Under the pieces are notes generated by a model that was given only the letters and a program-made list of their open reading frames with translations, did no database searches and was not told where the DNA came from. Shown here piece after piece: positions 29,980 through 45,145 of a stretch of 64,000 bases of DNA (its first letter is position 1; the number at the start of each line of letters is the position of its first letter). The stretch is from Diplonema papillatum (Eukaryota > Euglenozoa > Diplonemea > Diplonemida > Diplonemidae): NCBI GenBank assembly GCA_030068145.1, contig JAPJBO010000246.1, positions 186,001 through 250,000 of the forward strand, in the 5' to 3' direction. The position numbers and the translations under genes are program-made.

Positions 29980-32900
29980 ATGGCGACGGCGGCAAATATC
30001 CGCGTCATGGCGCGGGTCAACCCGCGGCCCGGCGACATCTGTCTGCGGGTCGAAGGCGACACGATCGTCCCCATTGAGGAGCACGGGAACCCGCACCACC
30101 ACAAGTTCAACTTCGACAACGTGTTCACGACCGACTCGACGCAAGAAAGCGTGTTCTCCTCCGTCGGCATCCCCACCGTCGACCGCATCATGGAAGGCTA
30201 CAACGGCACTGTTTTCGCCTACGGGCAAACGGGCAGCGGTAAGACGCATACGATGCTAGCACCTGAGGGAGGCAGCCCGAAGTGTTTGCAGCCGCAGAAT
30301 GCAGAGCTGTACAGGTCGCGAGGGCTGATCCCGCGGATCGTCGACGAGCTGTTCAAGCGCTTAAGCCAGTTGCGCGGGGGAAAGAAGGGGTTTTCGTACG
30401 CCGTGCAGGCGTCGTACTACGAGATTTACAACGAAGAGCTGATCGACCTGCTCTCCGACCGGGCGGAAAAAGACGCGAAGCTCGCGCAAAAGATACGCCT
30501 GGAGGGAACGAAGGAGACCTTCCGAATTTCCGGCCTCGTGGGCGTCGGAATACACGCCCCGGAAGAGCTGCTGACGATCATGCAGGAGGGCGCCACGAAG
30601 CGGCACATCGCGTCGACGAAGATGAACGACACGAGCAGCCGGAGCCATAGCATCTGCCAGATCAAAGTGGTGCAGGAGGACGACGTGTTAAAAAACGTCA
30701 CCACGTCGCAGCTGAACCTCGTCGATCTTGCCGGGTGCGAGTCGCTCGGCAAGACGGGCGCGAAGGGGCAGACCGCGTACGAGGGCACCCGCATCAACCT
30801 TTCGCTGACGACGCTCGGCATCGTCATCTCGCAGCTCTGCAAAAACGAGAAGTACATCTCCTTCCGAGACTCCCTCCTGACGAGAGTCCTGCAGAACTCC
30901 CTCGGCGGAAACGCGATCACGACCTTGGTCGTTACCATGTCACAACTACGGTCGAACTACTCCGACACGGTATGCAGCGTATCCGCTTCGCGCGATTCGG
31001 ACACCCCTCCCTAAAGAGGGAGGGGTCTCAACTCAACAGGGTCTTTTTCCCCCGTTGACAGCTTCAAGTTTTCTTGAATGCTGTTTATCTAGAATGGTAG
31101 GCAGAGTCAGAAGTAATCTCAATTGGACCATGCATGCGCGTCTTTCGTTACGAGACGAAGCTGCATTTCCACCGAGTGGCCCTGACGATGTTGACATGAA
31201 CCAATGGATCAGCATCGTGGTTGCTCCAACGCTCCTCAGCCTTTCCAAAGTGAGGACTAATCGGGAATCCACCGACACCCTTCCGGAAGACGTTGCTCAA
31301 CGCTAGTTGTGTCCACAGGCAGCTTATTGCGACCTCGAAAGAGAACGCTGTCAGCGTGTTTGGGTGGTTACCTTCGTGAGTGCACGCGATCGTTAACAGG
31401 CTAACTTCCCCCGGCACGTACAAACAAACATCGCGCCTATTCTTTCTGTATGCATACTGTTGTCACAGTTCACATGTCTTGCTTCACATGGAGGTCCCTA
31501 GCTCAAGACATACCAGGTGAAGAAGGAAGGCATATTTCTCGCAATCCACCCCAAACACAGCTTTCGGTCCTCCGGTTCTCGGAACGAGCGAAGCAGGTTC
31601 GGAACAAAGCGCGGATCAACAAGCAGCGAACGGCGGCAGAGTGGCAGCTTCTGTTCAAGCAGGCAGAGGAGGAAATCGAGACGCTGAAACAGCGCCTCGC
31701 GCTGGCCAGCCCCGCGCAGCGGGTCACCGTACAGAGCGAGGACGAAGTCAACGAACTCAAGGCGCGCCTCGAGGCGGTGCTCGAAGAGCTCCAGGCACAG
31801 AAGGAGCTCGTCGACGAGAAGGAAAAGGCGCTCTTCGCGAGTGAGAAAAAAGCAGAGGCCGCCGTGGTCGACTACGAAGAGTATGCCCGCCCCCTTTTTT
31901 TTGTTTTTACCAAACATGAAATGCTGGAGGAAATGAGAAGCTCGTCGCCGCAAACCGTGGCGTTTTCACTTGCGTCCTGAATACAGCTTAAGTAAGCAAC
32001 GATCCGGCACTGCGTTCAACGAAAAGCAACTCTCTCTTCCCATCAGTATCATCATTAGTTTTGTATCAGCCTCGGTTGTGCGAGTGACGAGCTCTTATTT
32101 TCAACTGATTGCTCAGACATGGTTGCAGGGGCCTTCCCCCGAGACAAAGCCGCCTGTGCCCTCGAAGCATGGGTGGGTCCTGGCGCTGTCCTGTCTGCAG
32201 ACACTCAGGTTCCGCGCTGATGGTCCGCCTTATGTGTCCGTGGCTTTAAAGGACCGAAACACAGTGCAGATAGGGCCAGTGCGATGTTGAACACATAACC
32301 ATTGCAAGCACGGAATCCCTTCGTCAGCGGGAGACTAAAAATGGCACTGCGTCTCGTGGAACCCGAAGCAGTCTGTAGATGAAGGCGTGAAAACTCGAAC
32401 TCTCACCTATCTGCACAGGATGAAGCAGAATGCGATGATGCACGAGCTCGAGAAAATCGAGCAAACCGCGATGTTCGACACCACCATGGAAAACTTGAAG
32501 AAGACGGAGCAAGTGTTGGACCGAGAGCGTAGCGGCAAGAAAAAGCTGCAGTCGAGCATAAAGAGCCTCGAAGTGTCCCTCGCCGGGTCCCGCGAAGAGC
32601 TGAAGCTGCAGGCCGAAACCTGCCGGCGGCAAGAAATCGCGGAAGTTGAGAAGGCGAAGGACCTGGCCGCGGCGAAGGACGAGATCCTGACCCTGAAGCG
32701 GCGCTTGGCGGAGGAGAAGGAGCAGGCTGCGAAGACGGAGGCCGCCGTCGAAAACGACCGCCTGCTCGCGAAGGACCGCGAGGCCGCCCTGCGGCAGCAA
32801 ATCGCGACGCTGAAGGGCCTCACGCAGGACACCACGATCGAAGCCGCCATCACCGCCGCCCTTGAGCAGCAAACCGGGACTATGGACGTGCTCAAGGCCG

Positions 32901-34921
32901 AGAACGCGGCGCTCCGCGACGAAGCGCAGGCGTTGAAGAAGCAGAAGGTTGCCTTCGTCGCCGAGAAGGTCACCTCCGCTGCCGAGCTCGAGCAGGCGCA
33001 AAAACGCGTCGAGGCGCTGTCCGCGATCGCCGACAAGAACAAGGCCTGGCACCAGGAGATGCTCGGCAGCGTGAAGCGCGCCGCCGAGGACATAGCCGCG
33101 CTCAAGCAGGAGAACACGACGCTGGCGGAGTCCCTCGCCTCGGAGACAGCGCGCCTCCAAGCCGCCCTCTGCAACCTGCAGGGCGACCGCGACAACGTCC
33201 AGCGGGACCACGACAGCCTGAAGGACTCCCTCGAGAAGGCGAAGGTGGAACTCGAGCAGAAAGCGGCCGAATCGCACGAGCACGAGTCCCGCATTCGCGA
33301 GCTCGAACTCATCGAATCGCGCTACGAGGTGTGGCCTTTTCTAAACGTGCCTCCTCCGCCGGCCGTGGGCGGGAAGAAGACAGAAGAAACCCCTCTAAAC
33401 CACAAAAAAAAACGCTAAAAAGTCGGTAGAGTGGCACGTACGAAGCGCACCGGAGCACCCCGCCCGGCTGATCATGGCCTCGGGTACGTTTGTCGACAGG
33501 CTTACGAAATGCCGGTGCACGGGCTCCAGAAACGTATAAAAGCCGAAGGTGGAAGCCGTGCAGAGCCCGGTGAAAAAGGACCCGAGCGTGAGCTAATTGG
33601 GAGATGGGCCTGCACACCTTGATGCAGCAGGTGAAAGCGATTGATCTTCAGGAAAAGAAGCGAGGACCATCGACCTCGGTGCTGCAACCAGGGAACGTGC
33701 AGAGATGCCCTTTGAGCGAAACGGCAGAACTCGCCGAGAGACACAGCCGCCACCCCGATGCAGTCACTAGGTTCGCTTTGCTCGCGTAAACCCCTGCAGT
33801 CCTGTACATACAAATTCAACCCTCAGAACGAAGCTGAAAGTAACCGCGCTCTTGTCGACAAGCTCAGCAAGGAGAACAGCACATACACGAAGCAACTGGC
33901 GGTGCAGGATCAAACCAGGGCCATGGTCAAGGTCTGTCTTGTCTTCTTTCACTCGTACGTTCACGAGTCGATACGGATATTATCCTCTAATCCTCAAGCG
34001 AACTTTCACTCTACAAAAGTGGGTCCACTCACGTGCGGTGCTGACGCAATCAAAGAGACAGCCGTCAAGTGCCATCCACCCACAACTTACAGGATTATGC
34101 TCCGAGACAAAACTTCAATGAAGAATCCTTAGCCAAGCCGCAGTCCCCGTTGTAGATATTGGACTTATCTTTTATCAAATGAGATCGACGGTTCGCTCGA
34201 AGTCGCAATGTTGCGCCGAAAGCTCTTAGAGCAGTAAAAAGAAACAGTGGTGTCCCCCGAACTGAAGCAACATGTCCCCGCACCGGGGGGGAAATATTTC
34301 TTGGGGGGGCGTGTTGGCACTTCGGTGAACCAATCTGGTGTGTCGAGGGAAGAAAGTCACCTAACACACTGCACGCAGGAAGCGGTTGAGAAGCTTGCGG
34401 AGCTCGTCGGGCAGAGTAAGAGCCTCTCGAACCCCGAGCGAACTGCGATGTTAGAAGTGATGCAGGGCGTCATCGAGCCCAGCGCGGGAGACATGATCGA
34501 CCAACTTGCACGAAAGCTTTACGACACCAGAGCGCAGCACGAATTGGTGTTATACGTCGACGTAGTCCTTGAGGAACGCGCCGAGGACGTGCACAAGCTT
34601 GACGAGAAGATCCGCCTTTTGTTGCAACAAGGAGACTGCGTGCCCGAGTCCATCAAGGGTCGGATCGACTTCATCATGAAGCAGTTCGAGAAGATCATGT
34701 CCGTGATGGAAAACCACGAGTTCAACGACATGGAAGACGAGTCTCGCCGGCAGGACATTGTGCAAGACTCCCGCACGCTGTCCGCCAAGGCTGAGCAGCT
34801 TGCCGACGCGATCAAAAACGCGGCTCAGGCCGAAACGGCCATCTGTCCCATCTGCCAGAACGCGTTTAGCAAAGACGAGATCAAGCGGCACGCGAACCGC
34901 TGTTTGACCGCCGCGTCCTGA
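29980..34921 (+). CDS. N-terminal-motor kinesin with C-terminal C2HC zinc-binding motif (multi-exon)
   Basis: A microtubule motor. Exon 1 (29980-30969; MATAANIRVMARVNPRP) carries most of the motor: P-loop GQTGSGKT (residues 82-89), switch I NDTSSRSHS, switch II LVDLAGCE, ending SLGGNAITT...NYSDT. Exon 2 (31561-31880) resumes exactly with LSVLRFSERAKQVRNKA, the end of a kinesin motor, then coiled coil. Exon 3 (32419-33328) is long coiled coil. 33827-33931 (NEAESNRALVDKLSKEN) and 34379-34921 follow in phase 0. The last exon ends CPICQNAFSKDEIKRHANRC, a C-x2-C...H-x4-C zinc-binding pattern. Introns 30970-31560, 31881-32418 and 33932-34378 are GT-AG, two with GTATGC donors. The region 33329-33826 probably hides one more short exon (candidate 33631-33762), unresolved. 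The coding total is about 955 residues without it. Subfamily uncertain; kinesin-1/15-like motor sequence. Confidence 0.88.
30970..31560 (+). other. Kinesin intron 1 (GTATGC...ACACAG)
   Basis: 591 bp, phase 0, interrupting the conserved motor C-terminus between NYSDT and LSVLRF. The left part has a short hairpin (CCTCCCTAAAGAGGGAGG). Confidence 0.85.
31881..32418 (+). other. Kinesin intron 2 (GTATGC...GCACAG) containing an R1 copy
   Basis: 538 bp, phase 2. 31930-32100 resembles intergenic sequence near 15140-15270, and the R1 repeat fills 32098-32318, leaving 100 bp before the acceptor. The intron is therefore largely dispersed repeat. Confidence 0.8.
32098..32318 (+). repeat. R1 repeat copy inside a kinesin intron
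   Basis: ACTGATTGCTCAGACA, TGTCTGCAGACACTCAGGTT and GGTCCGCCTTATGTGTCCGT match the copies at 11.3 and 56.5 kb in the same orientation. Confidence 0.8.
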
Positions 34922-35167
34922 AAGAGCAAGCACACTACCGCTCGCCCCCAACCACAAACTGAACGCCCTTCAGCAAAACCCCAGACTTGAAGATGTGAAT
35001 ACCGCAGGGTCCACTGGATTTCTGTTGCATTTGTGGAAACCGCAGCGCCTGACAACCAAAGCCCACTGCCCGTTCACTCGGTCTCCGAACCCAGATTGCA
35101 TAAGGTTGTGCCGGCGCCGTAGAGAGGGACCCTCTTTACTTCTGCCCCCTTCCATGGCCCCAGCATT
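34922..35167. other. Kinesin 3' flank, nothing recognised
   Basis: No exon or repeat with clear support was identified. Confidence 0.4.
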
Positions 35168-35650
35168 GCGGAGACGAGCTAGAACAGCCGCCTGACAAAC
35201 TAGGCTAACACCAGGTGGACAGGTTCGGTATCAAATGGTCCACCATCCTGACCCTCGTAGTGCAGGGTTTCACGTTTCAGATCCCGAGATTGTGGTGAGT
35301 GGCGCTCTTATAGTTTGCAATAGTGCCACAGGCTGACGTGGGATTCAAGGCCGTGGCTTTTTCGACCCACCCTTACTTTTCGGGTAGTTAAGGGGCTACC
35401 GACCCGTATAAAGCCCTGGCAGCCAGGCAAAGGAAAAGGTGGTGTAGTCCGCCTAATGTGTCTGTGTGCACAACCATTTCAAGTGCGTTCTTGCATTCCC
35501 CTCCCCCCAGTAGGGTACTTCGCGTACGCGACTTGGTGCCTCAGTTCGCAGGATTCCTCGCAATGTTTTCTCTTCGGCACTTTAACCACACGGCAACCCC
35601 CCCGGACCAGTGTGCTGCGGACTTAATAGCCATTTCGCATGGATTCGTCA
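35168..35650 (+). repeat. R1 family, diverged and permuted copy
   Basis: ACAGCCGCCTGACAAAC, the GTCCGCCTAATGTGTC...CTTGCATTCCCC block and GGGTACTTCGCGTACGCGAC all belong to R1. The last block, which is at the 5' end of the copy at 11 kb, here follows the block that is at its 3' end. Confidence 0.65.
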
Positions 35651-37527
35651 TTTCGCATGCCCTGCCGCCCGCAAGGCTCGGCCAGGTTAAGCAAACAGCG
35701 GAAAAGGAATGGAAAATAAACGGTGCGGGGACACTTGACCTGCGAGAAACGCAGACCTACTCGTCATCAAGCACACGCTAACTGTCCTCCCAGAAGAACC
35801 CGCACCGCAACGTCGTCTTCTTTCCTGCAGCCAACATTTCTGCTCAAGTGCTCATTTTAAGATTTCCCATCGTCTCATATCGGCATCGTTGCGTGTTGAA
35901 CCCCGCCAGGGCTGGGGCCGCCCCGGACCGGCAGTTCCCACCTCCCCGATCATAACCGGCCAAATGATCGGCCACGACCATTACCAGACCACTGTGAAAA
36001 CGCGCTGCAAATGTCATGCGGGGACGCCCCGCTGAAGATACAGACGCTTTCATATCCGTGCGCCGAGCCAAGACCCAAAGTCATTCGGCAGACGTGCTGC
36101 CATGAGACCACATCGGGGGACGTTGAACCACGCGAGACACCCCCTCCCCTCTCCCCTAATAAAGGACAACAGTGCAAACAAAACTTCGTTCTCGTGGGAT
36201 TCTCCATGCCGATGTCTCCCCCACGAATGCAGCATCAGTCCCCGAAAGGTTGCTCTGTTGTTCTCGCTGGACGCGCCGCGATTCGAAGCCCGCACTCCCA
36301 AAACTCCCGCACAAGTCAAGAACAGTTCTCTAGCCTCGAGATCTTCAACTCCAGCAGGATGAAGTAACCGGCGCAAAACAAAAAGAGAAGCGCGGCGACA
36401 TCCATTGATTCGTCGCCTCTCCTCTTCGTCCGTCGATTTTGTTCTGTCTTCTTGTCCACCGCGCACTCTGGCTGCCCCTTCCATACCTCTCCAGCGGGGG
36501 CTTCGGTCAGGCGGCCGAATCTTAAATCGTGACTTTCACGACCAGTGTGGCTTTCTTGTCCTATTTGTTTCCCGCGTCGTTACTTGTCCGGTGAATATCG
36601 GGCCCCGTGTCTTTTTTCGCTTATGCAGTGTGGCCTTGGAATCCCATGTGCCGAGATTTTCCCGAGATTTAATTCAAGAAACCACGCTTACGTACACGCA
36701 GAGCATAAAGACTATCTTCTCACATTGCCAAAAGTTACCCGGAGACTTAAAAACCCCGGAGTTTCAAGCGAACTCTTCTTTCACTCCGAAAAAAAACGAT
36801 TGATCCCGAGAGAACGCCCCGGCTTTTTACAGCCGGCTTGCACAAGAGCTACATCTACTACACATTTCAAAGAGGGTATTGAACCAAGTCACACTGCAAA
36901 GAGCGAGGGCCACGAAGACTATCGACCGCCCGAGGCCCGTTCCCAAAGCCCTTGCGTTTCTTTGGGGATTACCGACACATTCTTCTACTAGCTGCCTGCG
37001 AGAGCTCTTTTTCTCAGTACACTCTGTGCAAGGTGCAGCCGATTTCCTGCGTGATCAGTATTGAGCATACTGATTGACGCCGTGTTGCCTCTGGAATTGC
37101 GCGGTGTGGTCGATTAAAGTGCAGCTGTTTCATCCGGAAAGTAGCTGATAATGTTATAAAGCTTCGTGGTTTTGCCAGGCCCTGGTTTGCGCAGGAAACG
37201 AGATGGAGACGCGGTTGTAGCTGGAGCGTTCTCGGCTCGGTTCTTCTGTGCCCACTCGCTGTGCTCTCAGCAAGTAGAAGCGACGGAAAGTGGCCGTTCG
37301 AACGCCCAGCCCAAACAGAAGATTGTGTATACGCTGCAGCTCACAAAGCTGACATGGATGTGTCGGCGGGGCCCTGCGCAGATGAGAAATGCGAGTCGCG
37401 CCCCGAGATGGCAAGTGCGCGCACTCGGCCTCTTTCCGGCGAAAATGACGTTGTCCGTTCGGCTGGCACTGTATGACTAGCAACCCACAGTGAACCGCTC
37501 GCACAACCCTCCACAAACAAAGAAAAA
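35651..37527. other. Intergenic, no gene recognised
   Basis: Open frames at 36011-36367 and 36405-36803 have no domain or coding bias. 37380-37420 (GATGGCAAGTGCGCGCACTCGG) resembles 9945-9965, suggesting dispersed repeats. Confidence 0.4.
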
Positions 37528-38550
37528 ATGCGACCGAGTTTCAAGCAAGCCCTCTTTCTGGGGTTTCTCTCGGCGGCCGCGGCGCAGTGCAGCAGTGGGA
37601 GCGACTACTTTCGCGAATTCTCGGGTACTTTGAACAGCCCGAGCAGTGGTCTGGTCGAGCTGTTTGGTATAGGGACCGGGAAGACCGTCGAGATATCTTG
37701 CCTGACGATGACAGAGAGCCCGACTGCGTTCCCGTGCGATCTGCAAAGCGTGTTGCACCTGTGCCGGGGGAACATCGACCCGGCAAACTGTCAGAGTCTC
37801 GCGGAGTACTTCTACAACGCGAATGCGAAGGTCACCAGAGGATCATCATCCGGCGACGAGTTCGCTTGGAAAATCGCATTCGACGGCCGCGGAAAGGACA
37901 CGACGTGCTACCCGAGGACAATCGGAGTACAAATGCTGGCAGACGTATCAACGCCCGACCCAGGAGGAAACTCGCTCGCGCTGACGATCGTGGCGATCAT
38001 AATTGTCATGCTTGTCGTGATCTGCATCGTAATGGTCGGGCTGACGTACATCCACCAGCGCAGCGTGATCGAAAGGTCGAACGAGGTCGCCGAGCACGAG
38101 CTCACCGTCGACGACGGCCCGCAGCCGCGGGACACGTACCTTTCCTCTCCTGAGCAGCAGCACAACTACCCTCCTCACTTCTCCTACCGCAGCGGCGCAC
38201 CTGCAAGCATGCCGATGTACTCAATGCCGCCGCAGAAGCAGGTGCGGATATACGACGGTGGCCCGAACCCCATCGATGGTACATTCTCCCAGGACGCATT
38301 CTACGGGTTAAACGACCCACATGTTGAACCGTCGATCCTGCCGGTGGGGGAGCTTTACAACAAGTCGTCACCGTCGATGTATTCTTATGCCCCCAGTAGG
38401 TCGCCGAGTCACACACCCAGCCACACGTTCAGCGACGGGGGTGCCATGGCAGTGGCCTGTGCCGACTGCGGATCGCAAATCGGGCATCCGAACACAGCTC
38501 CTCGGTGCCCCGTTTCCGGCGCCATTCACCCCGCGAAGCTGCTCACGTGA
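37528..38550 (+). CDS. Type I single-pass membrane protein, function unknown
   Basis: 340 residues from ATG 37528 to TGA 38548-38550, with no intron. Residues 1-20 (MRPSFKQALFLGFLSAAAAQ) are a clear signal peptide. The ectodomain (~21-148) has at least six Cys (CSSGSDYF, ISCLTMTESPTAFPC, LHLCRG, ANCQSL, TTCYPRT). A strong transmembrane helix spans ~150-175 (LALTIVAIIIVMLVVICIVM). The cytoplasmic tail starts with a charged HQRSVIERSNEVAEHE and is then Ser/Pro/Tyr-rich, ending with a CADCGSQIGH...RCPVSG Cys pair. Frame-specific G/C-ending codons and an A-rich leader (AAAGAAAAA) before the ATG support the start. It could be a surface receptor or adhesin. No family is recognised. Confidence 0.8.
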   Translation: MRPSFKQALFLGFLSAAAAQCSSGSDYFREFSGTLNSPSSGLVELFGIGTGKTVEISCLTMTESPTAFPCDLQSVLHLCRGNIDPANCQSLAEYFYNANAKVTRGSSSGDEFAWKIAFDGRGKDTTCYPRTIGVQMLADVSTPDPGGNSLALTIVAIIIVMLVVICIVMVGLTYIHQRSVIERSNEVAEHELTVDDGPQPRDTYLSSPEQQHNYPPHFSYRSGAPASMPMYSMPPQKQVRIYDGGPNPIDGTFSQDAFYGLNDPHVEPSILPVGELYNKSSPSMYSYAPSRSPSHTPSHTFSDGGAMAVACADCGSQIGHPNTAPRCPVSGAIHPAKLLT

Positions 38551-40640
38551 GGGCAACGCTGAGCTCCGCGAACGACTATTTTCTTTCTTTTTTAGTCCTA
38601 ACAAAATTGCGGGGTTGCCCAAACGGGCACAAACCCGGTAGGAACCACTAAGCCGGCACAACCCCGGCAACATCGGAATATGATCACACCAGATATGATC
38701 AGAAACCCATCGAAGGCCACTGCTGTAAACGATGCCGCCTAGAACCATGACGGGAGTGCTCTCCCCCTTTGCTGAGGGAGTTGGCCCGGTGACGCGCTCA
38801 CTCCGGAATGATGAGGTCGAGTTGGAGTTCGTTTGGGCACGCCAGTGGATATTCCTTTGATTTTTTTTGTACCTTGAACGTAAAGAGGATGGGCACAAGA
38901 TGTGATGTGCGAGCACGACAAGCTGGGTGTAGCCGGTTTCCATACTGCCTCTGCGTGTTGACAGTCCAATGGTAAACCGCGATTGCCATGTCGCCTCAGC
39001 GCTAGGGTCGTGCAACCGGTCGCACTGCATGATACCGAAGTGGCCCTTTTTCGTGACCTTGTTGGGCTCTTCAATTCGGTATCAGTGTAGCAGAAAATTG
39101 TGCATACGACGAAGACCCCCCAAACCCCGGGGGAAAAAGTGAAGGATATGGTGCGCTCTTTTTTAGTACTTCCGATGACAATCTTCCGGGTTGCAGTCAG
39201 TGTATTGTGAAGGCTAAGAAGACGCATGTAGCGCGTTTTGGTGGGGTTTTGGTGGTCGATCACAACTCCTAACTCGAAAGATGAAAAAAGGTAAAAAAAG
39301 GTGCGAAACCGACCGACCGGCACCAACAAAACGAAGCGCTGTATTTTTCTGTTCTGTCGAGAGCTGCCACCTTTCCCGAGCAAGTTTTGCATTTATGAAC
39401 ATCGCCGATGGGAACTGTACTGCAAGTGTGCAGTCGTTCCGAAGTTTTGCAAAGCATTCATTGCCGCTCAGGGTTTATCTGTGTTGAAAAGGACAGATCC
39501 ATGTAGTGTAGTTTTCGATTTTTGTTGAAAAGGACAGATCCATGTAGTGTAGTGTTCGATTTTTGTCCTTATCGCGAGTCCAGCGAAGCTCCGAGTGCTT
39601 TCTTCACCGCCGCCCAAGTACCTTTTTACTTAACTGTACGATTTCTGTTATTTCTGACCACCTGTACTGGCTTCACCCTTTTCGTGCTTTTCGAGTATGT
39701 TGCTTCCTGTTCTCTCTCCCAAAGGAAAAGTATAAGGTACGTTCATGTTGCTCCCTTCGCCCTGCTTTTTTGTGTCCGCCCTTGCAGACCTTCATCAGGC
39801 AGTATTCTGCCCAAAACATCAAACTACGAGTTTCTCACCCCTACCCATACATGTAACAGACGGGGGAACCGTTCCCCGACGGGCTCCCGGGGGGGAAATC
39901 GGGGGATTTTCACCCCGGTAGCCCCCCGTGAAACCCCCGTGACATCCCCGTCGGGGGTTTTCTGGGTACCCTTTGGGTGGAAGATAGCCAGCGCGAGGGT
40001 CTTGGCAAGCTCCTCCTGCTGAGACCTGTAACGATTTGACGCGTCGAGGCGTGGAAATCATCCTTCCGCTGAGTCTATGTGCACCGAAGTGGAATCCCCA
40101 ACTCCCCAAACAAAGTGGTACCCTCAACTCAGCAAACGAACCTGGGCAGAGAGAACAGAAACGTGCAAATTAGACGGGAGGTGGCATCAGATTGAGCAAG
40201 GAGTCCGAAGGACAGACAGGCACAGAAGTCGGAAACCGGGTCCACCCACCGATGTTTTCGACAGTTATGGTTTAAATTTAGAAAGCAAAGAATCTGTGGC
40301 AAGCATCTGCATCGCCGGTTCGCGGGTACCTCTTCGCATGTGACGGCCCTCCCTTGAACCGACCTTGGGGCTTGGGGCACGTGGGGAGGACTTTGTCGAC
40401 GATACCGAGATGTGAGGCGCACCTTCGGCCATCAGGGAACAGCCGAGTACCTTAGAACGGGCCAACATCACCGTGGACACGCAGTTATTTTGCCTATGCA
40501 TACACACATGCTTGCACAGCTCTCTTCCACAGCCGCCTGACAACGTTGCCGCACAACAATGAACACATCAGGCATCTAAAGCGAACCTGGGACTCCGTGT
40601 CCCCCGTTTTTCCCGTTTTCCCCCGTCGGGGGTTACATAT
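38551..40640. other. Intergenic; dispersed and short tandem repeats
   Basis: 39140-39370 is a third copy of the repeat that flanks the CAX gene. 39482-39567 is a 42-bp unit repeated twice (GTTGAAAAGGACAGATCCAT). 39860-39960 is rich in CCCCCG/CGGGGG hairpins, and CCCCCGTCGGGGG-type hairpins recur near 40620. No gene was recognised. Confidence 0.5.
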
Positions 40641-41153
40641 ATGGCGACCCCTTCTCCTGCACTTGTGTTCATGCGCCGTAACAAGATTGGCAGCCCCTCG
40701 GGCTTCTTGACCACCGTGGCAGCGACAAACACGTCGGAATCGAGGCGGAGTGTGCGCTTTGACAGTGCCACCTTCAAGGGCGAGTCTGGGGTGAGTGAGG
40801 CGAGTCGAAGGGTGAGTTGGACGAGTCTGGGCGTCAAAAGGGCTCTCGAGGGCCTGAGGGCGAGTCTGGGGCAGGGCGCGACTCGCCCGCCACCTATGCC
40901 TGGCGGGTTTCACCGTCGGCACATGAAGCGTGACCTTTACCGGTGTCACCCAATATCATCAAGTGAACGAGTCATATTGGAATTCGTGTTCTGGAAGTTG
41001 ATGACCGCAGACAACAACACCGCCCTCGCCTTCAGTGAGTCCGTCGCCAGAGTCACTACTTTGGCGTCGTCCAAGGCTGGCCTTGCAGCCGCATCGGAAA
41101 ATCTCGTTGAGGCTTCCCAGAAGCAAAAGAAGCGAAAACAAACGGAGGGGTAG
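40641..41153 (+). CDS. Hypothetical protein, 170 residues
   Basis: It starts at ATG 40641 (MATPSPALVFMRRNKIG) and ends at TAG after KQKKRKQTEG. The central part is Ser/Arg-rich from an imperfect GAGTCTGGG-type tandem repeat. The C-terminal half has an ordinary helical composition (ALAFSESVARVTTLASSKAG) and a basic tail. No domain is recognised, and third-position bias is weaker than in the certain genes. It may be a genuine small gene or a chance frame. The plus-strand frame just downstream (41159-41773) is even less certain. Confidence 0.33.
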   Translation: MATPSPALVFMRRNKIGSPSGFLTTVAATNTSESRRSVRFDSATFKGESGVSEASRRVSWTSLGVKRALEGLRASLGQGATRPPPMPGGFHRRHMKRDLYRCHPISSSERVILEFVFWKLMTADNNTALAFSESVARVTTLASSKAGLAAASENLVEASQKQKKRKQTEG

Positions 41154-41764
41154 CTTTCATGGATGTAGGAAAACACAAATCCTGCACCATGTTTCCATGT
41201 CACGTGCATGTCCTGCGCCCACTGCAACCTCCTGTCTATTCGTGTTCAAAGGTTACATACCAGTTACTGTCAATTACTTGGCAGCTGCTGTCAAAAACAG
41301 GGGTTCAAATGCATCATAGTAGAAAAGCGCGTAAACTGTCAGGTGAGTCAGCATGCATTACTAAAAACCCAACAAAAACGAAAATGAAATCCGTTGCTTC
41401 TCCGAGTTGGAAGTCAGTGTACGGAAGGACAACATTTCGCTTCGTGCAAACTGCAAACCATGTAGCGCCCCTTCCACTTCGACAAGAGCATCAGGAGGTG
41501 CTACGAAACAGGACAATACTGTCATCGAAGGAAGCCGCAGATGCTGTATTCAATGCTGCAGTCAAAGACAAGTATGTTTTGTACTACATGTGCTCAAACC
41601 TTTTTGCAATCACGGCACACACTGCAGAGAAGAGTTCTGGCCCCGCAAACCCCAGTACTGGTTTTCAGCCCTGGCATATCAGTCATTCTCATGGCGACCG
41701 TTCAAATTTGGAAGAGACCATCTGGAGGTCAACCCCGGGCGAAAAACGCGTTTTCATGTTTTGC
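41154..41764. other. Interval before the retroelement cluster
   Basis: An open plus-strand frame (MDVGKHKSCTMF..., 204 codons from 41159) has no recognised domain and weak coding bias. Otherwise nothing is seen. Confidence 0.3.
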
Positions 41765-44880
<3,116 letters not shown>

Positions 44881-45145
44881 CTTCTTACCTCGGGCTTATT
44901 TCGGACCGGCCGCGTTGCTGCCCTCAAACCTCGCACTCGTGTGCTTGCTAACAAGAAAGATAAACGGCAAACCAAGCTAGACCACTAAACTGCACTACTT
45001 GTGCCACGAAAGATACAAATCCCGATACCATGCCGCATAAAGAACATGAGTCTGCAAAATAAAACCGCCCGAACAGTACAGTTTTTCGGGAGGGGAGTTG
45101 CACCCGGGGCCCCCTTGGGGGTGCCGTTGGCAACACTCGTAACGG

